Source: Dehalococcoidia bacterium
GTDB taxonomy: Bacteria; Chloroflexota; Dehalococcoidia; SM23-28-2; RBG-16-64-32
NCBI GenBank assembly: GCA_030690405.1
Contig: JAUYGU010000078.1
Location: 3,872-67,871, forward strand
Reading direction: 5' to 3'
Length of the DNA: 64,000 bases
The position numbers and the translations under genes were made by a program. How positions within the stretch are numbered: the first letter of the stretch is position 1; every line of letters begins with the position of its first letter. The notes beneath the pieces were generated by a model that was not told the origin of the DNA, searched no databases, and saw only the letters and a program-made list of their open reading frames with translations. Shown here in pieces: positions 23,262-31,408 of the stretch.

Positions 23262-23963
23262 ATGGCGACCACCGCGACTCGACGACGCTGGACGCGCTTC
23301 GGAGCCCCCGCACGGGTGGACGGCCGAATGCTGCTCGGCGTCGCGCTGGTCGCCGCGGCGGTGATCGGCGGGCTCCTGTTCTGGGGGTCGGCGCGCGAGA
23401 CCGTGCCGGTCCTGGTGGCCACCAGAGATATCCCCGCGGGACACGTCCTCCAGACCGACGACCTGTCGGTGGCCCAACTGCGTCTGGAGGGCGACCTCTC
23501 TTCCCTCGCGATCCCCGACGCTGAGTTGGACGCCGTAGCCGGCCGCACGACGGGGACGGCCGTCCACGCCGGCGAGATGTTGGTGTGGCCGGACCTTGCG
23601 ACGGGCCCGGTTATCGGCGCGGGGGAGGTCGCCGTCACGGTGCCGGTGGAGGCCGACGCCGTCTACAGTGCCCTGCGGCCCGGCGACGCCGTGGCGGTAC
23701 TTGGCACCAGCGACAAGGGGAAGCCCGAGAGCCAGACCGTCACTCTGCTGGAGCGCGCCGTCGTCTACGACATCTCCCTGGAGCCGGGACGCATCGCTAT
23801 CGGCCGCGGCGACGGCGCCGAGGATGGTCGGGGGCTCACCAACGTGACGCTGGTGGTGCCGCGCTCCGACGCGGAGCGCCTCGCTCACGCCGTCGTCAAC
23901 TCCGTTGTGACCCTGGCCATTCTCCCGCCGGAAGACGGCGGTTCACAGACGGCGGCTCCCTAG
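23262..23963 (+). CDS. cpaB: Flp pilus assembly protein CpaB/RcpC
   Basis: 233 residues. One N-terminal membrane helix (MLLGVALVAAAVIGGLLFW) is followed by an SAF domain (VPVLVATRDIPAGHVLQTDDLSVAQL) and the RcpC-type continuation (VAVTVPVEADAVYSALRPGDAVAVLG). It acts in the periplasm or at the outer face to guide Flp pilus fibres. It is the first gene of the tad cluster. ATG 23262 follows GGGAGG closely. Confidence 0.92.
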   Translation: MATTATRRRWTRFGAPARVDGRMLLGVALVAAAVIGGLLFWGSARETVPVLVATRDIPAGHVLQTDDLSVAQLRLEGDLSSLAIPDAELDAVAGRTTGTAVHAGEMLVWPDLATGPVIGAGEVAVTVPVEADAVYSALRPGDAVAVLGTSDKGKPESQTVTLLERAVVYDISLEPGRIAIGRGDGAEDGRGLTNVTLVVPRSDAERLAHAVVNSVVTLAILPPEDGGSQTAAP

Positions 23964-23985
23964 CCATCCGGAAGGGGAAAGTATC

Positions 23986-25245
23986 GTGGCGGACGCCAGC
24001 GACGAACGGTCTCCGATACGGGTCCTGCTGGCCGTGGGAAACCCGGAGAGGGAGCGCCGCCTGCGGGATGCTCTCTCTGGTGACGGCCTGGTGGTGGCGG
24101 CGCGCTGCCTGGACGGGCCGTCCTTGGTGGAGCGGGCGGCGGCGATGGACATCGACGTGGCCCTGGCCTCCAGCGACCTGCACCGCCTCTCCGCTGCGAC
24201 GATGGCGGCGGTGCGGGAGGCACGGCTGCCGCTCGTGCTGCTGGCGGAGCCGGGCGATGTGGAGAGGTTCGCAGGCCTGGCGCACCTGGTGCCGGCCGGC
24301 GCGGCGGCCGAAGAGGTGGTGGCCGCCCTGCGCGAGGCGACGGTGCGCGGCCCCGTCTACAGCGGGATGTCGAGCCCGGGCGGGTCGGAGGAAGGGGCGA
24401 AGGATGTCGCGGGAGACGGCAGCGGCGGCGAGGACGGCGCCGGGCAGGTGGTCGCCGTCGTCAGCGGCAAGGGGGCGCCTGGGAAGACCACGGTGGCGAT
24501 CGGTGTGGCGGCGGCGCTGGGGGATCGGGGCCGCCGCGTGGTGCTGGTGGACGCCGACCTGAGGGGCGGGAACGTCGGGCCGCACCTGGACCTCGACCCC
24601 CGCCGGGGCCTATTGGGCCTCGCCTTCGGGGGGAACGGCGCCTCGGAGAACGCCAGGATCGAGGAGGAGTTGGAGGAAGGGCCGGGCTTCGCGGTGCTGA
24701 CGGGCATCGAGCGGCCCGAGAGCCGGTCGAGCATCTCCACGGAACTGCTAACCGGCGCGGTCGCAACCCTGCGGGAGCAGTTCGAGTACGTTGTCGTGGA
24801 CGCGGGGGAAGCCATCGCAGGGATACCGTCGCCGGCCACGGACGCCCTGCTGCGAGCGGCGGACCGCGTATTGGTGTTGGCGGCACCGGATCTGGTGGCG
24901 CTGTGGAACGCCCGCGCCGCCGTACGGCACCTCCGCGAAGGGCTGGGAATGGCTCCAGAAGCGGTCTCCGTCATCCTGAACCGACGGGAGGCGCGGGGGC
25001 AGTATAACGGCGAGGAGGTCGAGCGGGCGCTGGGGGCGCCGGTCCTGGCGGCCGTGCCCGAGGAGCGGCGGGCGGCGAGACGGGCGATGGCCACGCAGCT
25101 GCCCATCACCGCTGTGGGTGGCCGGGCGGCGCGGGAGCTGCGAGCCCTAGCTGGCCGCCTGACGGCGGCCCCTGCGCCCGCCGCGCCGGCCCGGCGCAGA
25201 CGGTGGATGCTTCCGTTCAGCAGAGCAGGTGTAGGGGCGAGATGA
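23986..25245 (+). CDS. cpaE: CpaE/TadZ-like pilus-localisation ATPase
   Basis: 419 residues from GTG 23986. The N-terminal 120 residues form a receiver-like domain (IRVLLAVGNPERERRLRDAL). A MinD/ParA-type ATPase follows with a deviant P-loop VVSGKGAPGKTTVAIG, then VVLVDADLRGGNVG and FEYVVVDAGEA. In this family it places the Tad machine at the right cell site. The usual KGGVGKT is here KGAPGKT, still with the signature Lys. The stop overlaps the tadA start (ATGATG). Confidence 0.9.
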   Translation: MADASDERSPIRVLLAVGNPERERRLRDALSGDGLVVAARCLDGPSLVERAAAMDIDVALASSDLHRLSAATMAAVREARLPLVLLAEPGDVERFAGLAHLVPAGAAAEEVVAALREATVRGPVYSGMSSPGGSEEGAKDVAGDGSGGEDGAGQVVAVVSGKGAPGKTTVAIGVAAALGDRGRRVVLVDADLRGGNVGPHLDLDPRRGLLGLAFGGNGASENARIEEELEEGPGFAVLTGIERPESRSSISTELLTGAVATLREQFEYVVVDAGEAIAGIPSPATDALLRAADRVLVLAAPDLVALWNARAAVRHLREGLGMAPEAVSVILNRREARGQYNGEEVERALGAPVLAAVPEERRAARRAMATQLPITAVGGRAARELRALAGRLTAAPAPAAPARRRRWMLPFSRAGVGAR

Positions 25246-26552
25246 TGGCGGTGTCGGCCCCTGCACAGGCAGACGCCCGCAGGGAGCGGGAGCGCGCCCT
25301 CCGGGAGGAGGTGCGCGAGGAGCTGCGGCGGGTCATGGATATCGAGGCTCTGGCCGAGCCCGGGCCGGCCGAGGTGGCGCGGGTGCGCCGCGTTGTGACC
25401 CGCTGCATAGACGCCTTCAGCCGACGGCTGGCGGCCGCGGGGGAGCCTCCCCTGGCCGACCCCGACCGCCTGGCCCAGCGTATCCTGGACGACATCCTGG
25501 GCCTCGGCCCGCTCCAGCCCCTGCTGGACGACCCGTCGGTGGAGGAGATCATCGTGAACGGGCCGCACCGGGTATTCGCCATCGAGGGCGGCCGCAAGCA
25601 TCTGACGGACGTCCTTTTCGAGGACGACGACGAGCTGTTGCGGCTGGTGCGGCGGGCCGTGGGTGGGCTCGGTCGCCGGCTGGACGAGACCAGCCCCATG
25701 GTGGACGCCCGGCTGCCGGACGGCTCGCGGCTGAACGCCCTGATACCGCCGCTCACCTCGCGCTGGACGCACGTCACCATCCGCAAGTTCCTCCTGCGCG
25801 CCCGCACCCTGGACGACCTGGTGGCCCTGGGCACCCTCACCACGGAGGCGGCCGGATTCCTGGAGGCCGCCGTTCAGGCCGGCCTCAACGTCCTCATCTC
25901 AGGCGGCACCGGCAGCGGCAAGACCACCTGCCTGAACGCCCTCGGCGCCTCCATCGGGGGAGCCCAGGAACGAGTGGTGACCATCGAGGAGACGGCGGAG
26001 CTCCAGCTGGAGTCGATGCTGCCGGACTGCGTGGGCCTCCAGGCCCGGCTGCCCAACGTCGAGGGGGTGGGATCCGTCTCCATCCGCAGCCTGGTGAAGA
26101 ACTCCCTGCGCATGCGGCCCACGCGCATCATCGTGGGGGAGGTGCGCGGCGCCGAGGCCCTGGACATGCTGTCGGCCATGAACAGCGGCCACGATGGGTC
26201 GATGTGCACCATCCACGCCAACGGCCCCCGCCAGGCCCTCTCCAAGCTGCGCACCTACGCCATGATGGCCGAGGAGGCGCTGCCGGCGGTGGCGGTGACG
26301 GAGATGATCGCCGAAGCGATCGACCTGGTGGTCCACCTGCGGCTTGAGCCCGGCAGCGGCCGGCGGCTCGTGGCGAGCGTGTACGAGGTCACGGGGCTGG
26401 AGCAGGATGCCGTTGCCGGGAGCGAGCTGTTCGCCCTGGTGGGCGAAGGTCTCCTCCTCCAGTGGGCGGGCATCCGGCCACGCTGTGCCGGACGTCTGGA
26501 CGGCCGCGGCTTCCCCTGGGAGCGGATAGGCGCCGGACAGCAGTTGGACTGA
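25242..26552 (+). CDS. tadA: TadA/CpaF secretion ATPase
   Basis: 436 residues. Walker A ISGGTGSGKTTCLNAL is near residues 218-233, followed by the Asp box (VVTIEETAELQL), Walker B (IIVGEVRGAEALDML) and the His box region GHDGSMCTIHAN. An N-terminal helical domain includes the GPLQPLLDDPSVEEIIVNGP signature. It powers assembly of the Flp pilus. ATG 25242 overlaps the cpaE stop. Its final codons (TTG GAC TGA) are also the first TTGGACT repeat of site C, so the regulatory site invades the gene end. Confidence 0.95.
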   Translation: MMAVSAPAQADARRERERALREEVREELRRVMDIEALAEPGPAEVARVRRVVTRCIDAFSRRLAAAGEPPLADPDRLAQRILDDILGLGPLQPLLDDPSVEEIIVNGPHRVFAIEGGRKHLTDVLFEDDDELLRLVRRAVGGLGRRLDETSPMVDARLPDGSRLNALIPPLTSRWTHVTIRKFLLRARTLDDLVALGTLTTEAAGFLEAAVQAGLNVLISGGTGSGKTTCLNALGASIGGAQERVVTIEETAELQLESMLPDCVGLQARLPNVEGVGSVSIRSLVKNSLRMRPTRIIVGEVRGAEALDMLSAMNSGHDGSMCTIHANGPRQALSKLRTYAMMAEEALPAVAVTEMIAEAIDLVVHLRLEPGSGRRLVASVYEVTGLEQDAVAGSELFALVGEGLLLQWAGIRPRCAGRLDGRGFPWERIGAGQQLD

Positions 26553-26631
26553 AATTGGACTAAGCCCCTATTGGAGTTGGACTAAAAAGGCCGGATTGTT
26601 GGACTGGAATTGGACTGGCTGAGGGCAGGAT
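26544..26631 (+). promoter_or_regulatory. Site C: five phased TTGGACT repeats before tadB
   Basis: TTGGACT at 26544, 26555, 26577, 26599 and 26610 (steps 11, 22, 22, 11, all on one face of the helix). CAGGAT (26626-26631) begins after nine more bases, the same offset as in sites A and D. It overlaps the 3' end of tadA, so the cluster has an internal promoter for tadB through the BTAD gene. Confidence 0.8.
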
Positions 26632-26651
26632 AGGACGGAAGGAGGGTATTC

Positions 26652-27521
26652 GTGCCGTTGGTGCTGTCGTTGACGCTGGCCGTGGGCGTGCTGCTGGTCT
26701 ACCTGTCGGCCACCTCCGGCGCCAAGGCGGCGAAGGGGCCGCCACGGGAATCGCTGGCGGATCGCCTGGAAGAGTTCATGGGGCAGGCCGGGGTAGAGGG
26801 CGTGCCGACCAGGGACTTCCTGCTCCTCAGCGTCGGGGCGGGCGCCGCGACGGCGGTGGTCGCCCAACTGGCCCTGGGCTGGCCGGTGGTCACGGCGGCG
26901 GCATTCTTGATCGGGCTGGCCCTGCCCGCCTGGTACTTCCGCCAGCGGCGGGAGGCGCGGCGGGCCGTCCTCCAGGCGGCCCTGGCCGACGCCGTGGACG
27001 CCCTGCGGGCGGCGGTGCGGGCCGGGATGAGCGTGGAGGAGGGGCTGGCCTCCCTGGCGCGCAGCGGGCCGGAGCCGCTGCGGCCTGCGCTGGGGGAGCT
27101 GGTGAGGGACCTGCGTCTAGGCGGCCTGGAGGAGGGGGTGCGCCGGGCTCAGGAGCGGCTGGCCGACCCCGTGTTCGACACCGTGGCGGCGGCCCTGGTC
27201 ATGTCCCACCGGGTGGGCGGGCGGAACCTGACCGCCGTGCTGGAGGGGCTGGGCCGCTCAGTGCGGCAGGCGGTGCAGGTGCAGCGGGAGGTGGGGGCGC
27301 AGCAGGCCAAGAACGTGCTGTCGGCCCGTATCGTGGCGGCGCTGCCGGTGGTCCTCATCTTCGCGGTACGGGGGATCAACCCCGGCTACCTGGACGTGTT
27401 CTCGTCGCCGGTGGGGCAGGCCCTTCTGGCTCTGTGCCTCATGAGCGTGACGGTGGGCTACGCGGCGATGCTGTGGGCGACCCGCCTGCCGGGGAACGAG
27501 CGGGTGCTGCGATGGCGCTAG
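26652..27521 (+). CDS. tadB: TadB pilus assembly membrane protein
   Basis: 289 residues from GTG 26652 (GGAGG before it). N-terminal membrane helices (LSLTLAVGVLLVYLSA and LGWPVVTAAAFLIGLALPAWYF), then the T2SSF domain (ALADAVDALRAAVRAGMSVEEGLASLA, VMSHRVGGRNLTAVLEGL) and C-terminal helices. It is an inner-membrane platform for the Flp pilus with TadC. It overlaps tadC by ten bases. Confidence 0.92.
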   Translation: MPLVLSLTLAVGVLLVYLSATSGAKAAKGPPRESLADRLEEFMGQAGVEGVPTRDFLLLSVGAGAATAVVAQLALGWPVVTAAAFLIGLALPAWYFRQRREARRAVLQAALADAVDALRAAVRAGMSVEEGLASLARSGPEPLRPALGELVRDLRLGGLEEGVRRAQERLADPVFDTVAAALVMSHRVGGRNLTAVLEGLGRSVRQAVQVQREVGAQQAKNVLSARIVAALPVVLIFAVRGINPGYLDVFSSPVGQALLALCLMSVTVGYAAMLWATRLPGNERVLRWR

Positions 27522-28456
27522 CGTTGGTCCTGGGCGGCACGCTGGGCTTGGGGCTCTGGCTCATCGTCATGGCCCAGCCGCTGGGCAGGCTGCGGCCGGA
27601 CCTTGCGCTGCGGCTGCGGATGCTGTCGGCGCAGGGGCGCCTGGAGATGGAGACGGAGGGACGGAGAGCGGGGACAGCGCTGTTCAAGTCGTCGGCCCTG
27701 GAGCGGCTGCTGCGGCCGCTGCTGGAGGACGCGGGCAGCTTCCTGGCCCGGGTCCTCTCGCGGGCCGGGATCGGGACGGCGAACCTGGAGCGCCGCCTGG
27801 CCCTGGGCTGGCCCGGCATGACGACGTCGCAGTTCTACGGGCAGAAGCTGGCCAGCGCGCTGGTGTTCCTGGCTCTGTTCCCCCTGATGAACGTGCTGGG
27901 CACCCATCCCTTCGGGGCCTGGCCGGTCTGGATGTGGCTGGGCGGGTTCGCCCTGGGGTTCGCCCTACCGGACTGGATGCTGGAAGGGCGTCTGGAACGG
28001 CGGCGGACGATGGTGCTGATGGAGCTGCCGACGGTGCTGGACCTGCTGTCGATCGCCGCCAGCGCCGGCATGTCCCCGGAGCAGGCGCTCCTGGAGGTGA
28101 GCCGGCAGCTGGGCGGCGTCCTGGGGGACGGCCTGCGCGGCGTCGTACGGGAGGCCGGCCTGGGGGCCGCGACCCACGCCGAGGGTCTCCGCGCGTTGGC
28201 CGAGCGAGAGGGGGTGTCCGAACTCGTCTCTGTCGCTGACGCCTGGCAGTCGGCCCTGGAGCAGGGGCTGCCCCTGGGCCAGGCGATGCTCACCCTGGCG
28301 GAGACGGTGCGGGACAGGAAGCGGGCGCGGCTGCTGGAGGAGGGTGGCAAGAGCACGGTGCGGATGCTCTTCCCGGTGGCGGTGTTCATCTTCCCGGTGT
28401 TCCTGGTGGTGCTCCTGTACCCGGCCGGGGCGGAGCTCCTGGGCCTCGGCGGTTAG
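27512..28456 (+). CDS. tadC: TadC pilus assembly membrane protein
   Basis: 314 residues from ATG 27512. T2SSF domain with ELPTVLDLLSIAASAGMSPEQALLEVSRQLGG and SVADAWQSALEQGLPLGQAMLTLAETVRDRKRARLLEEGGK, flanked by four hydrophobic segments. Partner of TadB in the inner-membrane platform. The next gene is the pilin, 44 bases on. Confidence 0.92.
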   Translation: MALALVLGGTLGLGLWLIVMAQPLGRLRPDLALRLRMLSAQGRLEMETEGRRAGTALFKSSALERLLRPLLEDAGSFLARVLSRAGIGTANLERRLALGWPGMTTSQFYGQKLASALVFLALFPLMNVLGTHPFGAWPVWMWLGGFALGFALPDWMLEGRLERRRTMVLMELPTVLDLLSIAASAGMSPEQALLEVSRQLGGVLGDGLRGVVREAGLGAATHAEGLRALAEREGVSELVSVADAWQSALEQGLPLGQAMLTLAETVRDRKRARLLEEGGKSTVRMLFPVAVFIFPVFLVVLLYPAGAELLGLGG

Positions 28457-28500
28457 AAGGCGAACGGAGAAGGGAAACCCAGAGGAAGGAGGTAAGCCCC

Positions 28501-28683
28501 ATGGAAACGCGACGGATAGTTGGCCTCCTGCGGCGAACGGCTGCCGAAGGGGGTCAGACGATGGTGGAGTACGCGATCGTGGCGGCCCTGATCGCGGTGG
28601 TGGCGATGGCGGCGGTGCAGGCCCTGGGCGTCGGCGTGACAACCGTGTTCAACAACATCGTTAATGAGATCACCGCCATCTAG
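28501..28683 (+). CDS. flp: Flp-type pilin
   Basis: 60 residues, the normal size for Flp pilins. The prepilin cleavage site and E5-type motif are visible in AAEGGQTMVEYAIVAALIAV, followed by the hydrophobic helix and NNIVNEITAI. SD AAGGAGG with good spacing. It would be cleaved by a TadV-type peptidase, which is not in this window, and assembled into the pilus fibre. Confidence 0.92.
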   Translation: METRRIVGLLRRTAAEGGQTMVEYAIVAALIAVVAMAAVQALGVGVTTVFNNIVNEITAI

Positions 28684-29092
28684 AGCGGCCCCTGGGACCG
28701 TCGGCAACCAGCGGGGCGAGCGCGGCCAGGCGGTGGTCGAGCTGGCCCTGGTGCTGCCGGTGCTGCTGGCCATCCTCATCGGCGTCGTCCAGTTCGCCCT
28801 GGTCTACCACGCCAAGGATGTGGCGACGGCGGCGGCCCAGGAGGGGGCGCGACTGGCCGCGGCCGAGGGCCGGACCCCGGCTGAAGGGGCCGCCCGCGCT
28901 CGCGACGTCCTGGAGTCGGGGCTGGGCCGCACGGGAGCCGGGTTCACGGTGACGGCCCAGGACACGGGCGAGACGGTGGTGGTGCAGGCCGAGGGCGACT
29001 ACCCGCTCATCATCCCCTGGGTGACCGGCCGCAGCATCCCCATCGAAGCGGCGGCCGAGGTGCACCGGGAGGGGTTCCGCAGTGGGCCATGA
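28664..29092 (+). CDS. TadE-like pseudopilin 1
   Basis: 142 residues. The TadE motif ERGQAVVELALVLPVLLAILIGVVQFAL begins near residue 20, with the acidic residue and hydrophobic helix of minor pilins, followed by a beta-rich domain. ATG 28664 lies within the pilin gene, so the two overlap by 20 bases. It likely initiates or caps the Flp pilus. Confidence 0.88.
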   Translation: MRSPPSRAAPGTVGNQRGERGQAVVELALVLPVLLAILIGVVQFALVYHAKDVATAAAQEGARLAAAEGRTPAEGAARARDVLESGLGRTGAGFTVTAQDTGETVVVQAEGDYPLIIPWVTGRSIPIEAAAEVHREGFRSGP

Positions 29093-29519
29093 ACGTGACG
29101 GGCCGAGAGGCGAGCGAGGCCAGGCACTGGTCGAGGCGGCGCTGGTCATCCCCGTCCTCCTGCTCCTCGTCTTCGGCGTTGTCATGGCGGGTCGGATCTC
29201 CCACGCCAAGGTGGCGGTGCAGGCGGCGGCGCGAGAGGCCAGCCGGGAGCTGGCGACGGCGGCGTCGGAGCAGGATGGGCTGGCCGAGGCTCTCCAGACC
29301 GCTCGCTCGGTCGCGGACGGCTACGGCCTGTCGCAGGGGCGGCTGACGGTGGACGTGAACTCCAACGGGTTCGAGAGGGGAGGCACGGCGACGGCCCGCG
29401 TGACCTATCAGGTCGGCCTCGGCGACCTGCCCCTGCTGGGTCGTGTGGGCGTGACGGTGTCGAGTAGCCACTCGGAGCGCATCGACCTCTACCGCAGCCG
29501 GGAGGCCGTGCTGCGGTGA
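29082..29519 (+). CDS. TadE-like pseudopilin 2 (TadF-like)
   Basis: 145 residues from GTG 29082, overlapping the previous gene by 11 bases. ERGQALVEAALVIPVLLLLVFGVVMAGRI is a second TadE/F-type N-terminus, followed by a helix (AAAREASRELATAAS) and a beta domain. It is probably the second minor pilin. Confidence 0.86.
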   Translation: MGHERDGPRGERGQALVEAALVIPVLLLLVFGVVMAGRISHAKVAVQAAAREASRELATAASEQDGLAEALQTARSVADGYGLSQGRLTVDVNSNGFERGGTATARVTYQVGLGDLPLLGRVGVTVSSSHSERIDLYRSREAVLR

Positions 29520-29959
29520 AGACGGTCGTGCGGCGCCTGAGCAAGGAAGAAGGCAGCCAGGTGATCGTCCTCGTGGCCATCCTTATGGCGGGCCTGGTGG
29601 CGGTGGTGGGGCTGGTGACCGACGGCGGCATGGTCTTCACCCAGCGGCGGGACCTCCAGAACGTCGCCGACGCCGCGGTTCTGGCCGGGGCGATGCAGAT
29701 CGACGAGGACGCGTACCGGGCGTCCGGAGGCGCGACGGTGGCGCTGGACCAGCAGGCCGCCTATCAGGCGGCGGTAGAGTATCTGGAGGCGGAAGGAGGC
29801 CTCGCCTACTCGGTGCTGGTGCGGCCAGGGCGGGTCGAGGTGTCGGTCTCGAGACAGGCGTCGACCGGCTTCCTGCGGGTCGTCGGGATCAACAGCGTAG
29901 GCATCACCGCGAAGGCGACGGCGGAGCCACGCCACGGTGTGGCCTCGGCAGGGCCGTAG
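29516..29959 (+). CDS. TadG-like pilus-associated protein, short form
   Basis: 147 residues from GTG 29516. KEEGSQVIVLVAILMAGLVAVVGLVTDGGMVFTQRRDLQNVADAAVLAGA is the N-terminal Tad/TadG signature. Full TadG proteins carry a long von Willebrand-type domain; here only about 90 residues follow, so this is the short type common in high-GC Gram-positives and Chloroflexota. It overlaps the preceding stop (GTGA). Confidence 0.85.
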   Translation: MKTVVRRLSKEEGSQVIVLVAILMAGLVAVVGLVTDGGMVFTQRRDLQNVADAAVLAGAMQIDEDAYRASGGATVALDQQAAYQAAVEYLEAEGGLAYSVLVRPGRVEVSVSRQASTGFLRVVGINSVGITAKATAEPRHGVASAGP

Positions 29960-29970
29960 GGGACCCGGCC

Positions 29971-30507
29971 ATGCTCGCACGACTCGCGCTCCTGGCGGCC
30001 TCGGGGCTCATCGCCCTGCTCCTCGCGGCATGCAACGGCGGAGGCGGGGAGCCTACGACACCGGCGGGCGAGCCCTCACCGAGACGTGCCCCCGCGGCGA
30101 CGGCAACAGCGGAGGCGACGCCAACGCCTGCGCTGGAGGACCAGGTGAGCGAGGCGTACCTGCGCTACTGGGATGCCTATAGTGACGCGCTCTTCGAACT
30201 GGACGCAACGCTGGCGCAAGGTGTGGCAAGCGGCGAGGAGCTGGACCGAATCCGCGAAGAGATCGACGGCCTGCGCTCGCAGGGCCTGGCTCTGAAGGTC
30301 GTCGTGGAGCACAACCTCGCGGTGATTGAGGCATCGGAGGATTCTGCGACTGTGTTCGACGAGGTAGTGAACAACAGCTTCTTTGTCGACGCCGAAACTA
30401 AGGAGCCGCCGCAGGCCGAGGGCAGCGGCGAAGTGTTACAGGACACCTTCCATCTGGAAAAGCTCGACGGCCAGTGGATGGTCGTCAGGAGCACTCGTCA
30501 ACGCTGA
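29971..30507 (+). CDS. Putative lipoprotein in the tad operon
   Basis: 178 residues. Signal peptide with lipobox LIALLLAACNGGGG (Cys about 23), a Thr/Pro/Ala linker, then a helical domain (VSEAYLRYWDAYSDALFELDATLAQG and SGEELDRIREEIDGLRS) and a small beta end (LEKLDGQWMVVRSTRQ). The second half looks like an NTF2-type fold. Likely an envelope component of the pilus, judging by position only. Confidence 0.75.
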   Translation: MLARLALLAASGLIALLLAACNGGGGEPTTPAGEPSPRRAPAATATAEATPTPALEDQVSEAYLRYWDAYSDALFELDATLAQGVASGEELDRIREEIDGLRSQGLALKVVVEHNLAVIEASEDSATVFDEVVNNSFFVDAETKEPPQAEGSGEVLQDTFHLEKLDGQWMVVRSTRQR

Positions 30508-30518
30508 GGGAGATTGTG

Positions 30519-31403
30519 ATGGCTCGGCTAGCGGCGATCGCTACAGCATTGATCCTGGCCATGGGTCTCATGTGGTCCGTTAGCGCTGACGATCCCGGCC
30601 CAGGCGATCCCGGCGCGCCGGGCGACAACAAGGCTGGCACTTCTCTCTCCGTCGAATCGAATGACGATGGAGTGACGATCTACATCGCCATCGACGAGAG
30701 CTCACCGGGAAGCTCAAGTGACCCATCGTCGGGAAACACCGGCGGCGACCCCGGCGGCTGGTCCTGCACGTCGCATCCGATGAGCATCGGCAACGCGACG
30801 CGCGATTGGTTCGAGCAGGAATCAGCCCTCCATCCGGGCGAGGCGCCCTGGATCGTTTGGTGCAACGACGAGTTCATCGGCATCGTCTGGCTCCCCATCG
30901 CCATCGAGCCACAGGACATTCAGATCATAGTGGTGCCGGGCTCCTCGGTTGACCCCGCCAGCATCGCCGCCGAGCTGCGCGACCAGGTGCTGGTGCCCGA
31001 CATCACGGTTGGCGTGAACCCTCAGGTCGGCCTAGTGGCGATGCCCGCTTGGTTCTGGATCGAGGGGTACGACGGTGCGCCCATTCGCACTTCGGACACC
31101 CTGGGCGGCACCACAGTGGAGGTGGAGATAACCCCGACGGGCTATCGCTGGAGCTTCGGCGACGGCGCTACCCTGACGACGACCTCCCTGGGCCAGCCCT
31201 ACCCGCAGGTGAGCGACATCCGGCACACCTACGAGCAGTCGTCCCTGAGCGCCGGCGGCGCCTTCCCGGTGACGGTAGAGATCAGCTTTTCGGTGCGGTA
31301 TCGGGTGGACGGCGGCCCCTGGCAGCCGCTGGACCCTATCACTCGCTCGTTCACTGCGGCTTACCCGGTGCAGCAGCTCCAATCGATTCTGACGGGGCGG
31401 TAG
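30519..31403 (+). CDS. Secreted protein with PKD-like domain
   Basis: 294 residues from ATG 30519 behind GGGAG. Signal peptide (LAAIATALILAMGLMWSVSA), a low-complexity Asp/Pro/Gly stretch, a Trp-rich beta region and a PKD-like end (GYRWSFGDGATLTTTSLG then HTYEQSSLSAGGAFPV). It is the gene directly before the BTAD activator, five bases apart, in the same transcription unit. Could be a pilus-associated surface protein. Confidence 0.75.
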   Translation: MARLAAIATALILAMGLMWSVSADDPGPGDPGAPGDNKAGTSLSVESNDDGVTIYIAIDESSPGSSSDPSSGNTGGDPGGWSCTSHPMSIGNATRDWFEQESALHPGEAPWIVWCNDEFIGIVWLPIAIEPQDIQIIVVPGSSVDPASIAAELRDQVLVPDITVGVNPQVGLVAMPAWFWIEGYDGAPIRTSDTLGGTTVEVEITPTGYRWSFGDGATLTTTSLGQPYPQVSDIRHTYEQSSLSAGGAFPVTVEISFSVRYRVDGGPWQPLDPITRSFTAAYPVQQLQSILTGR

Positions 31404-31408
31404 GAGAC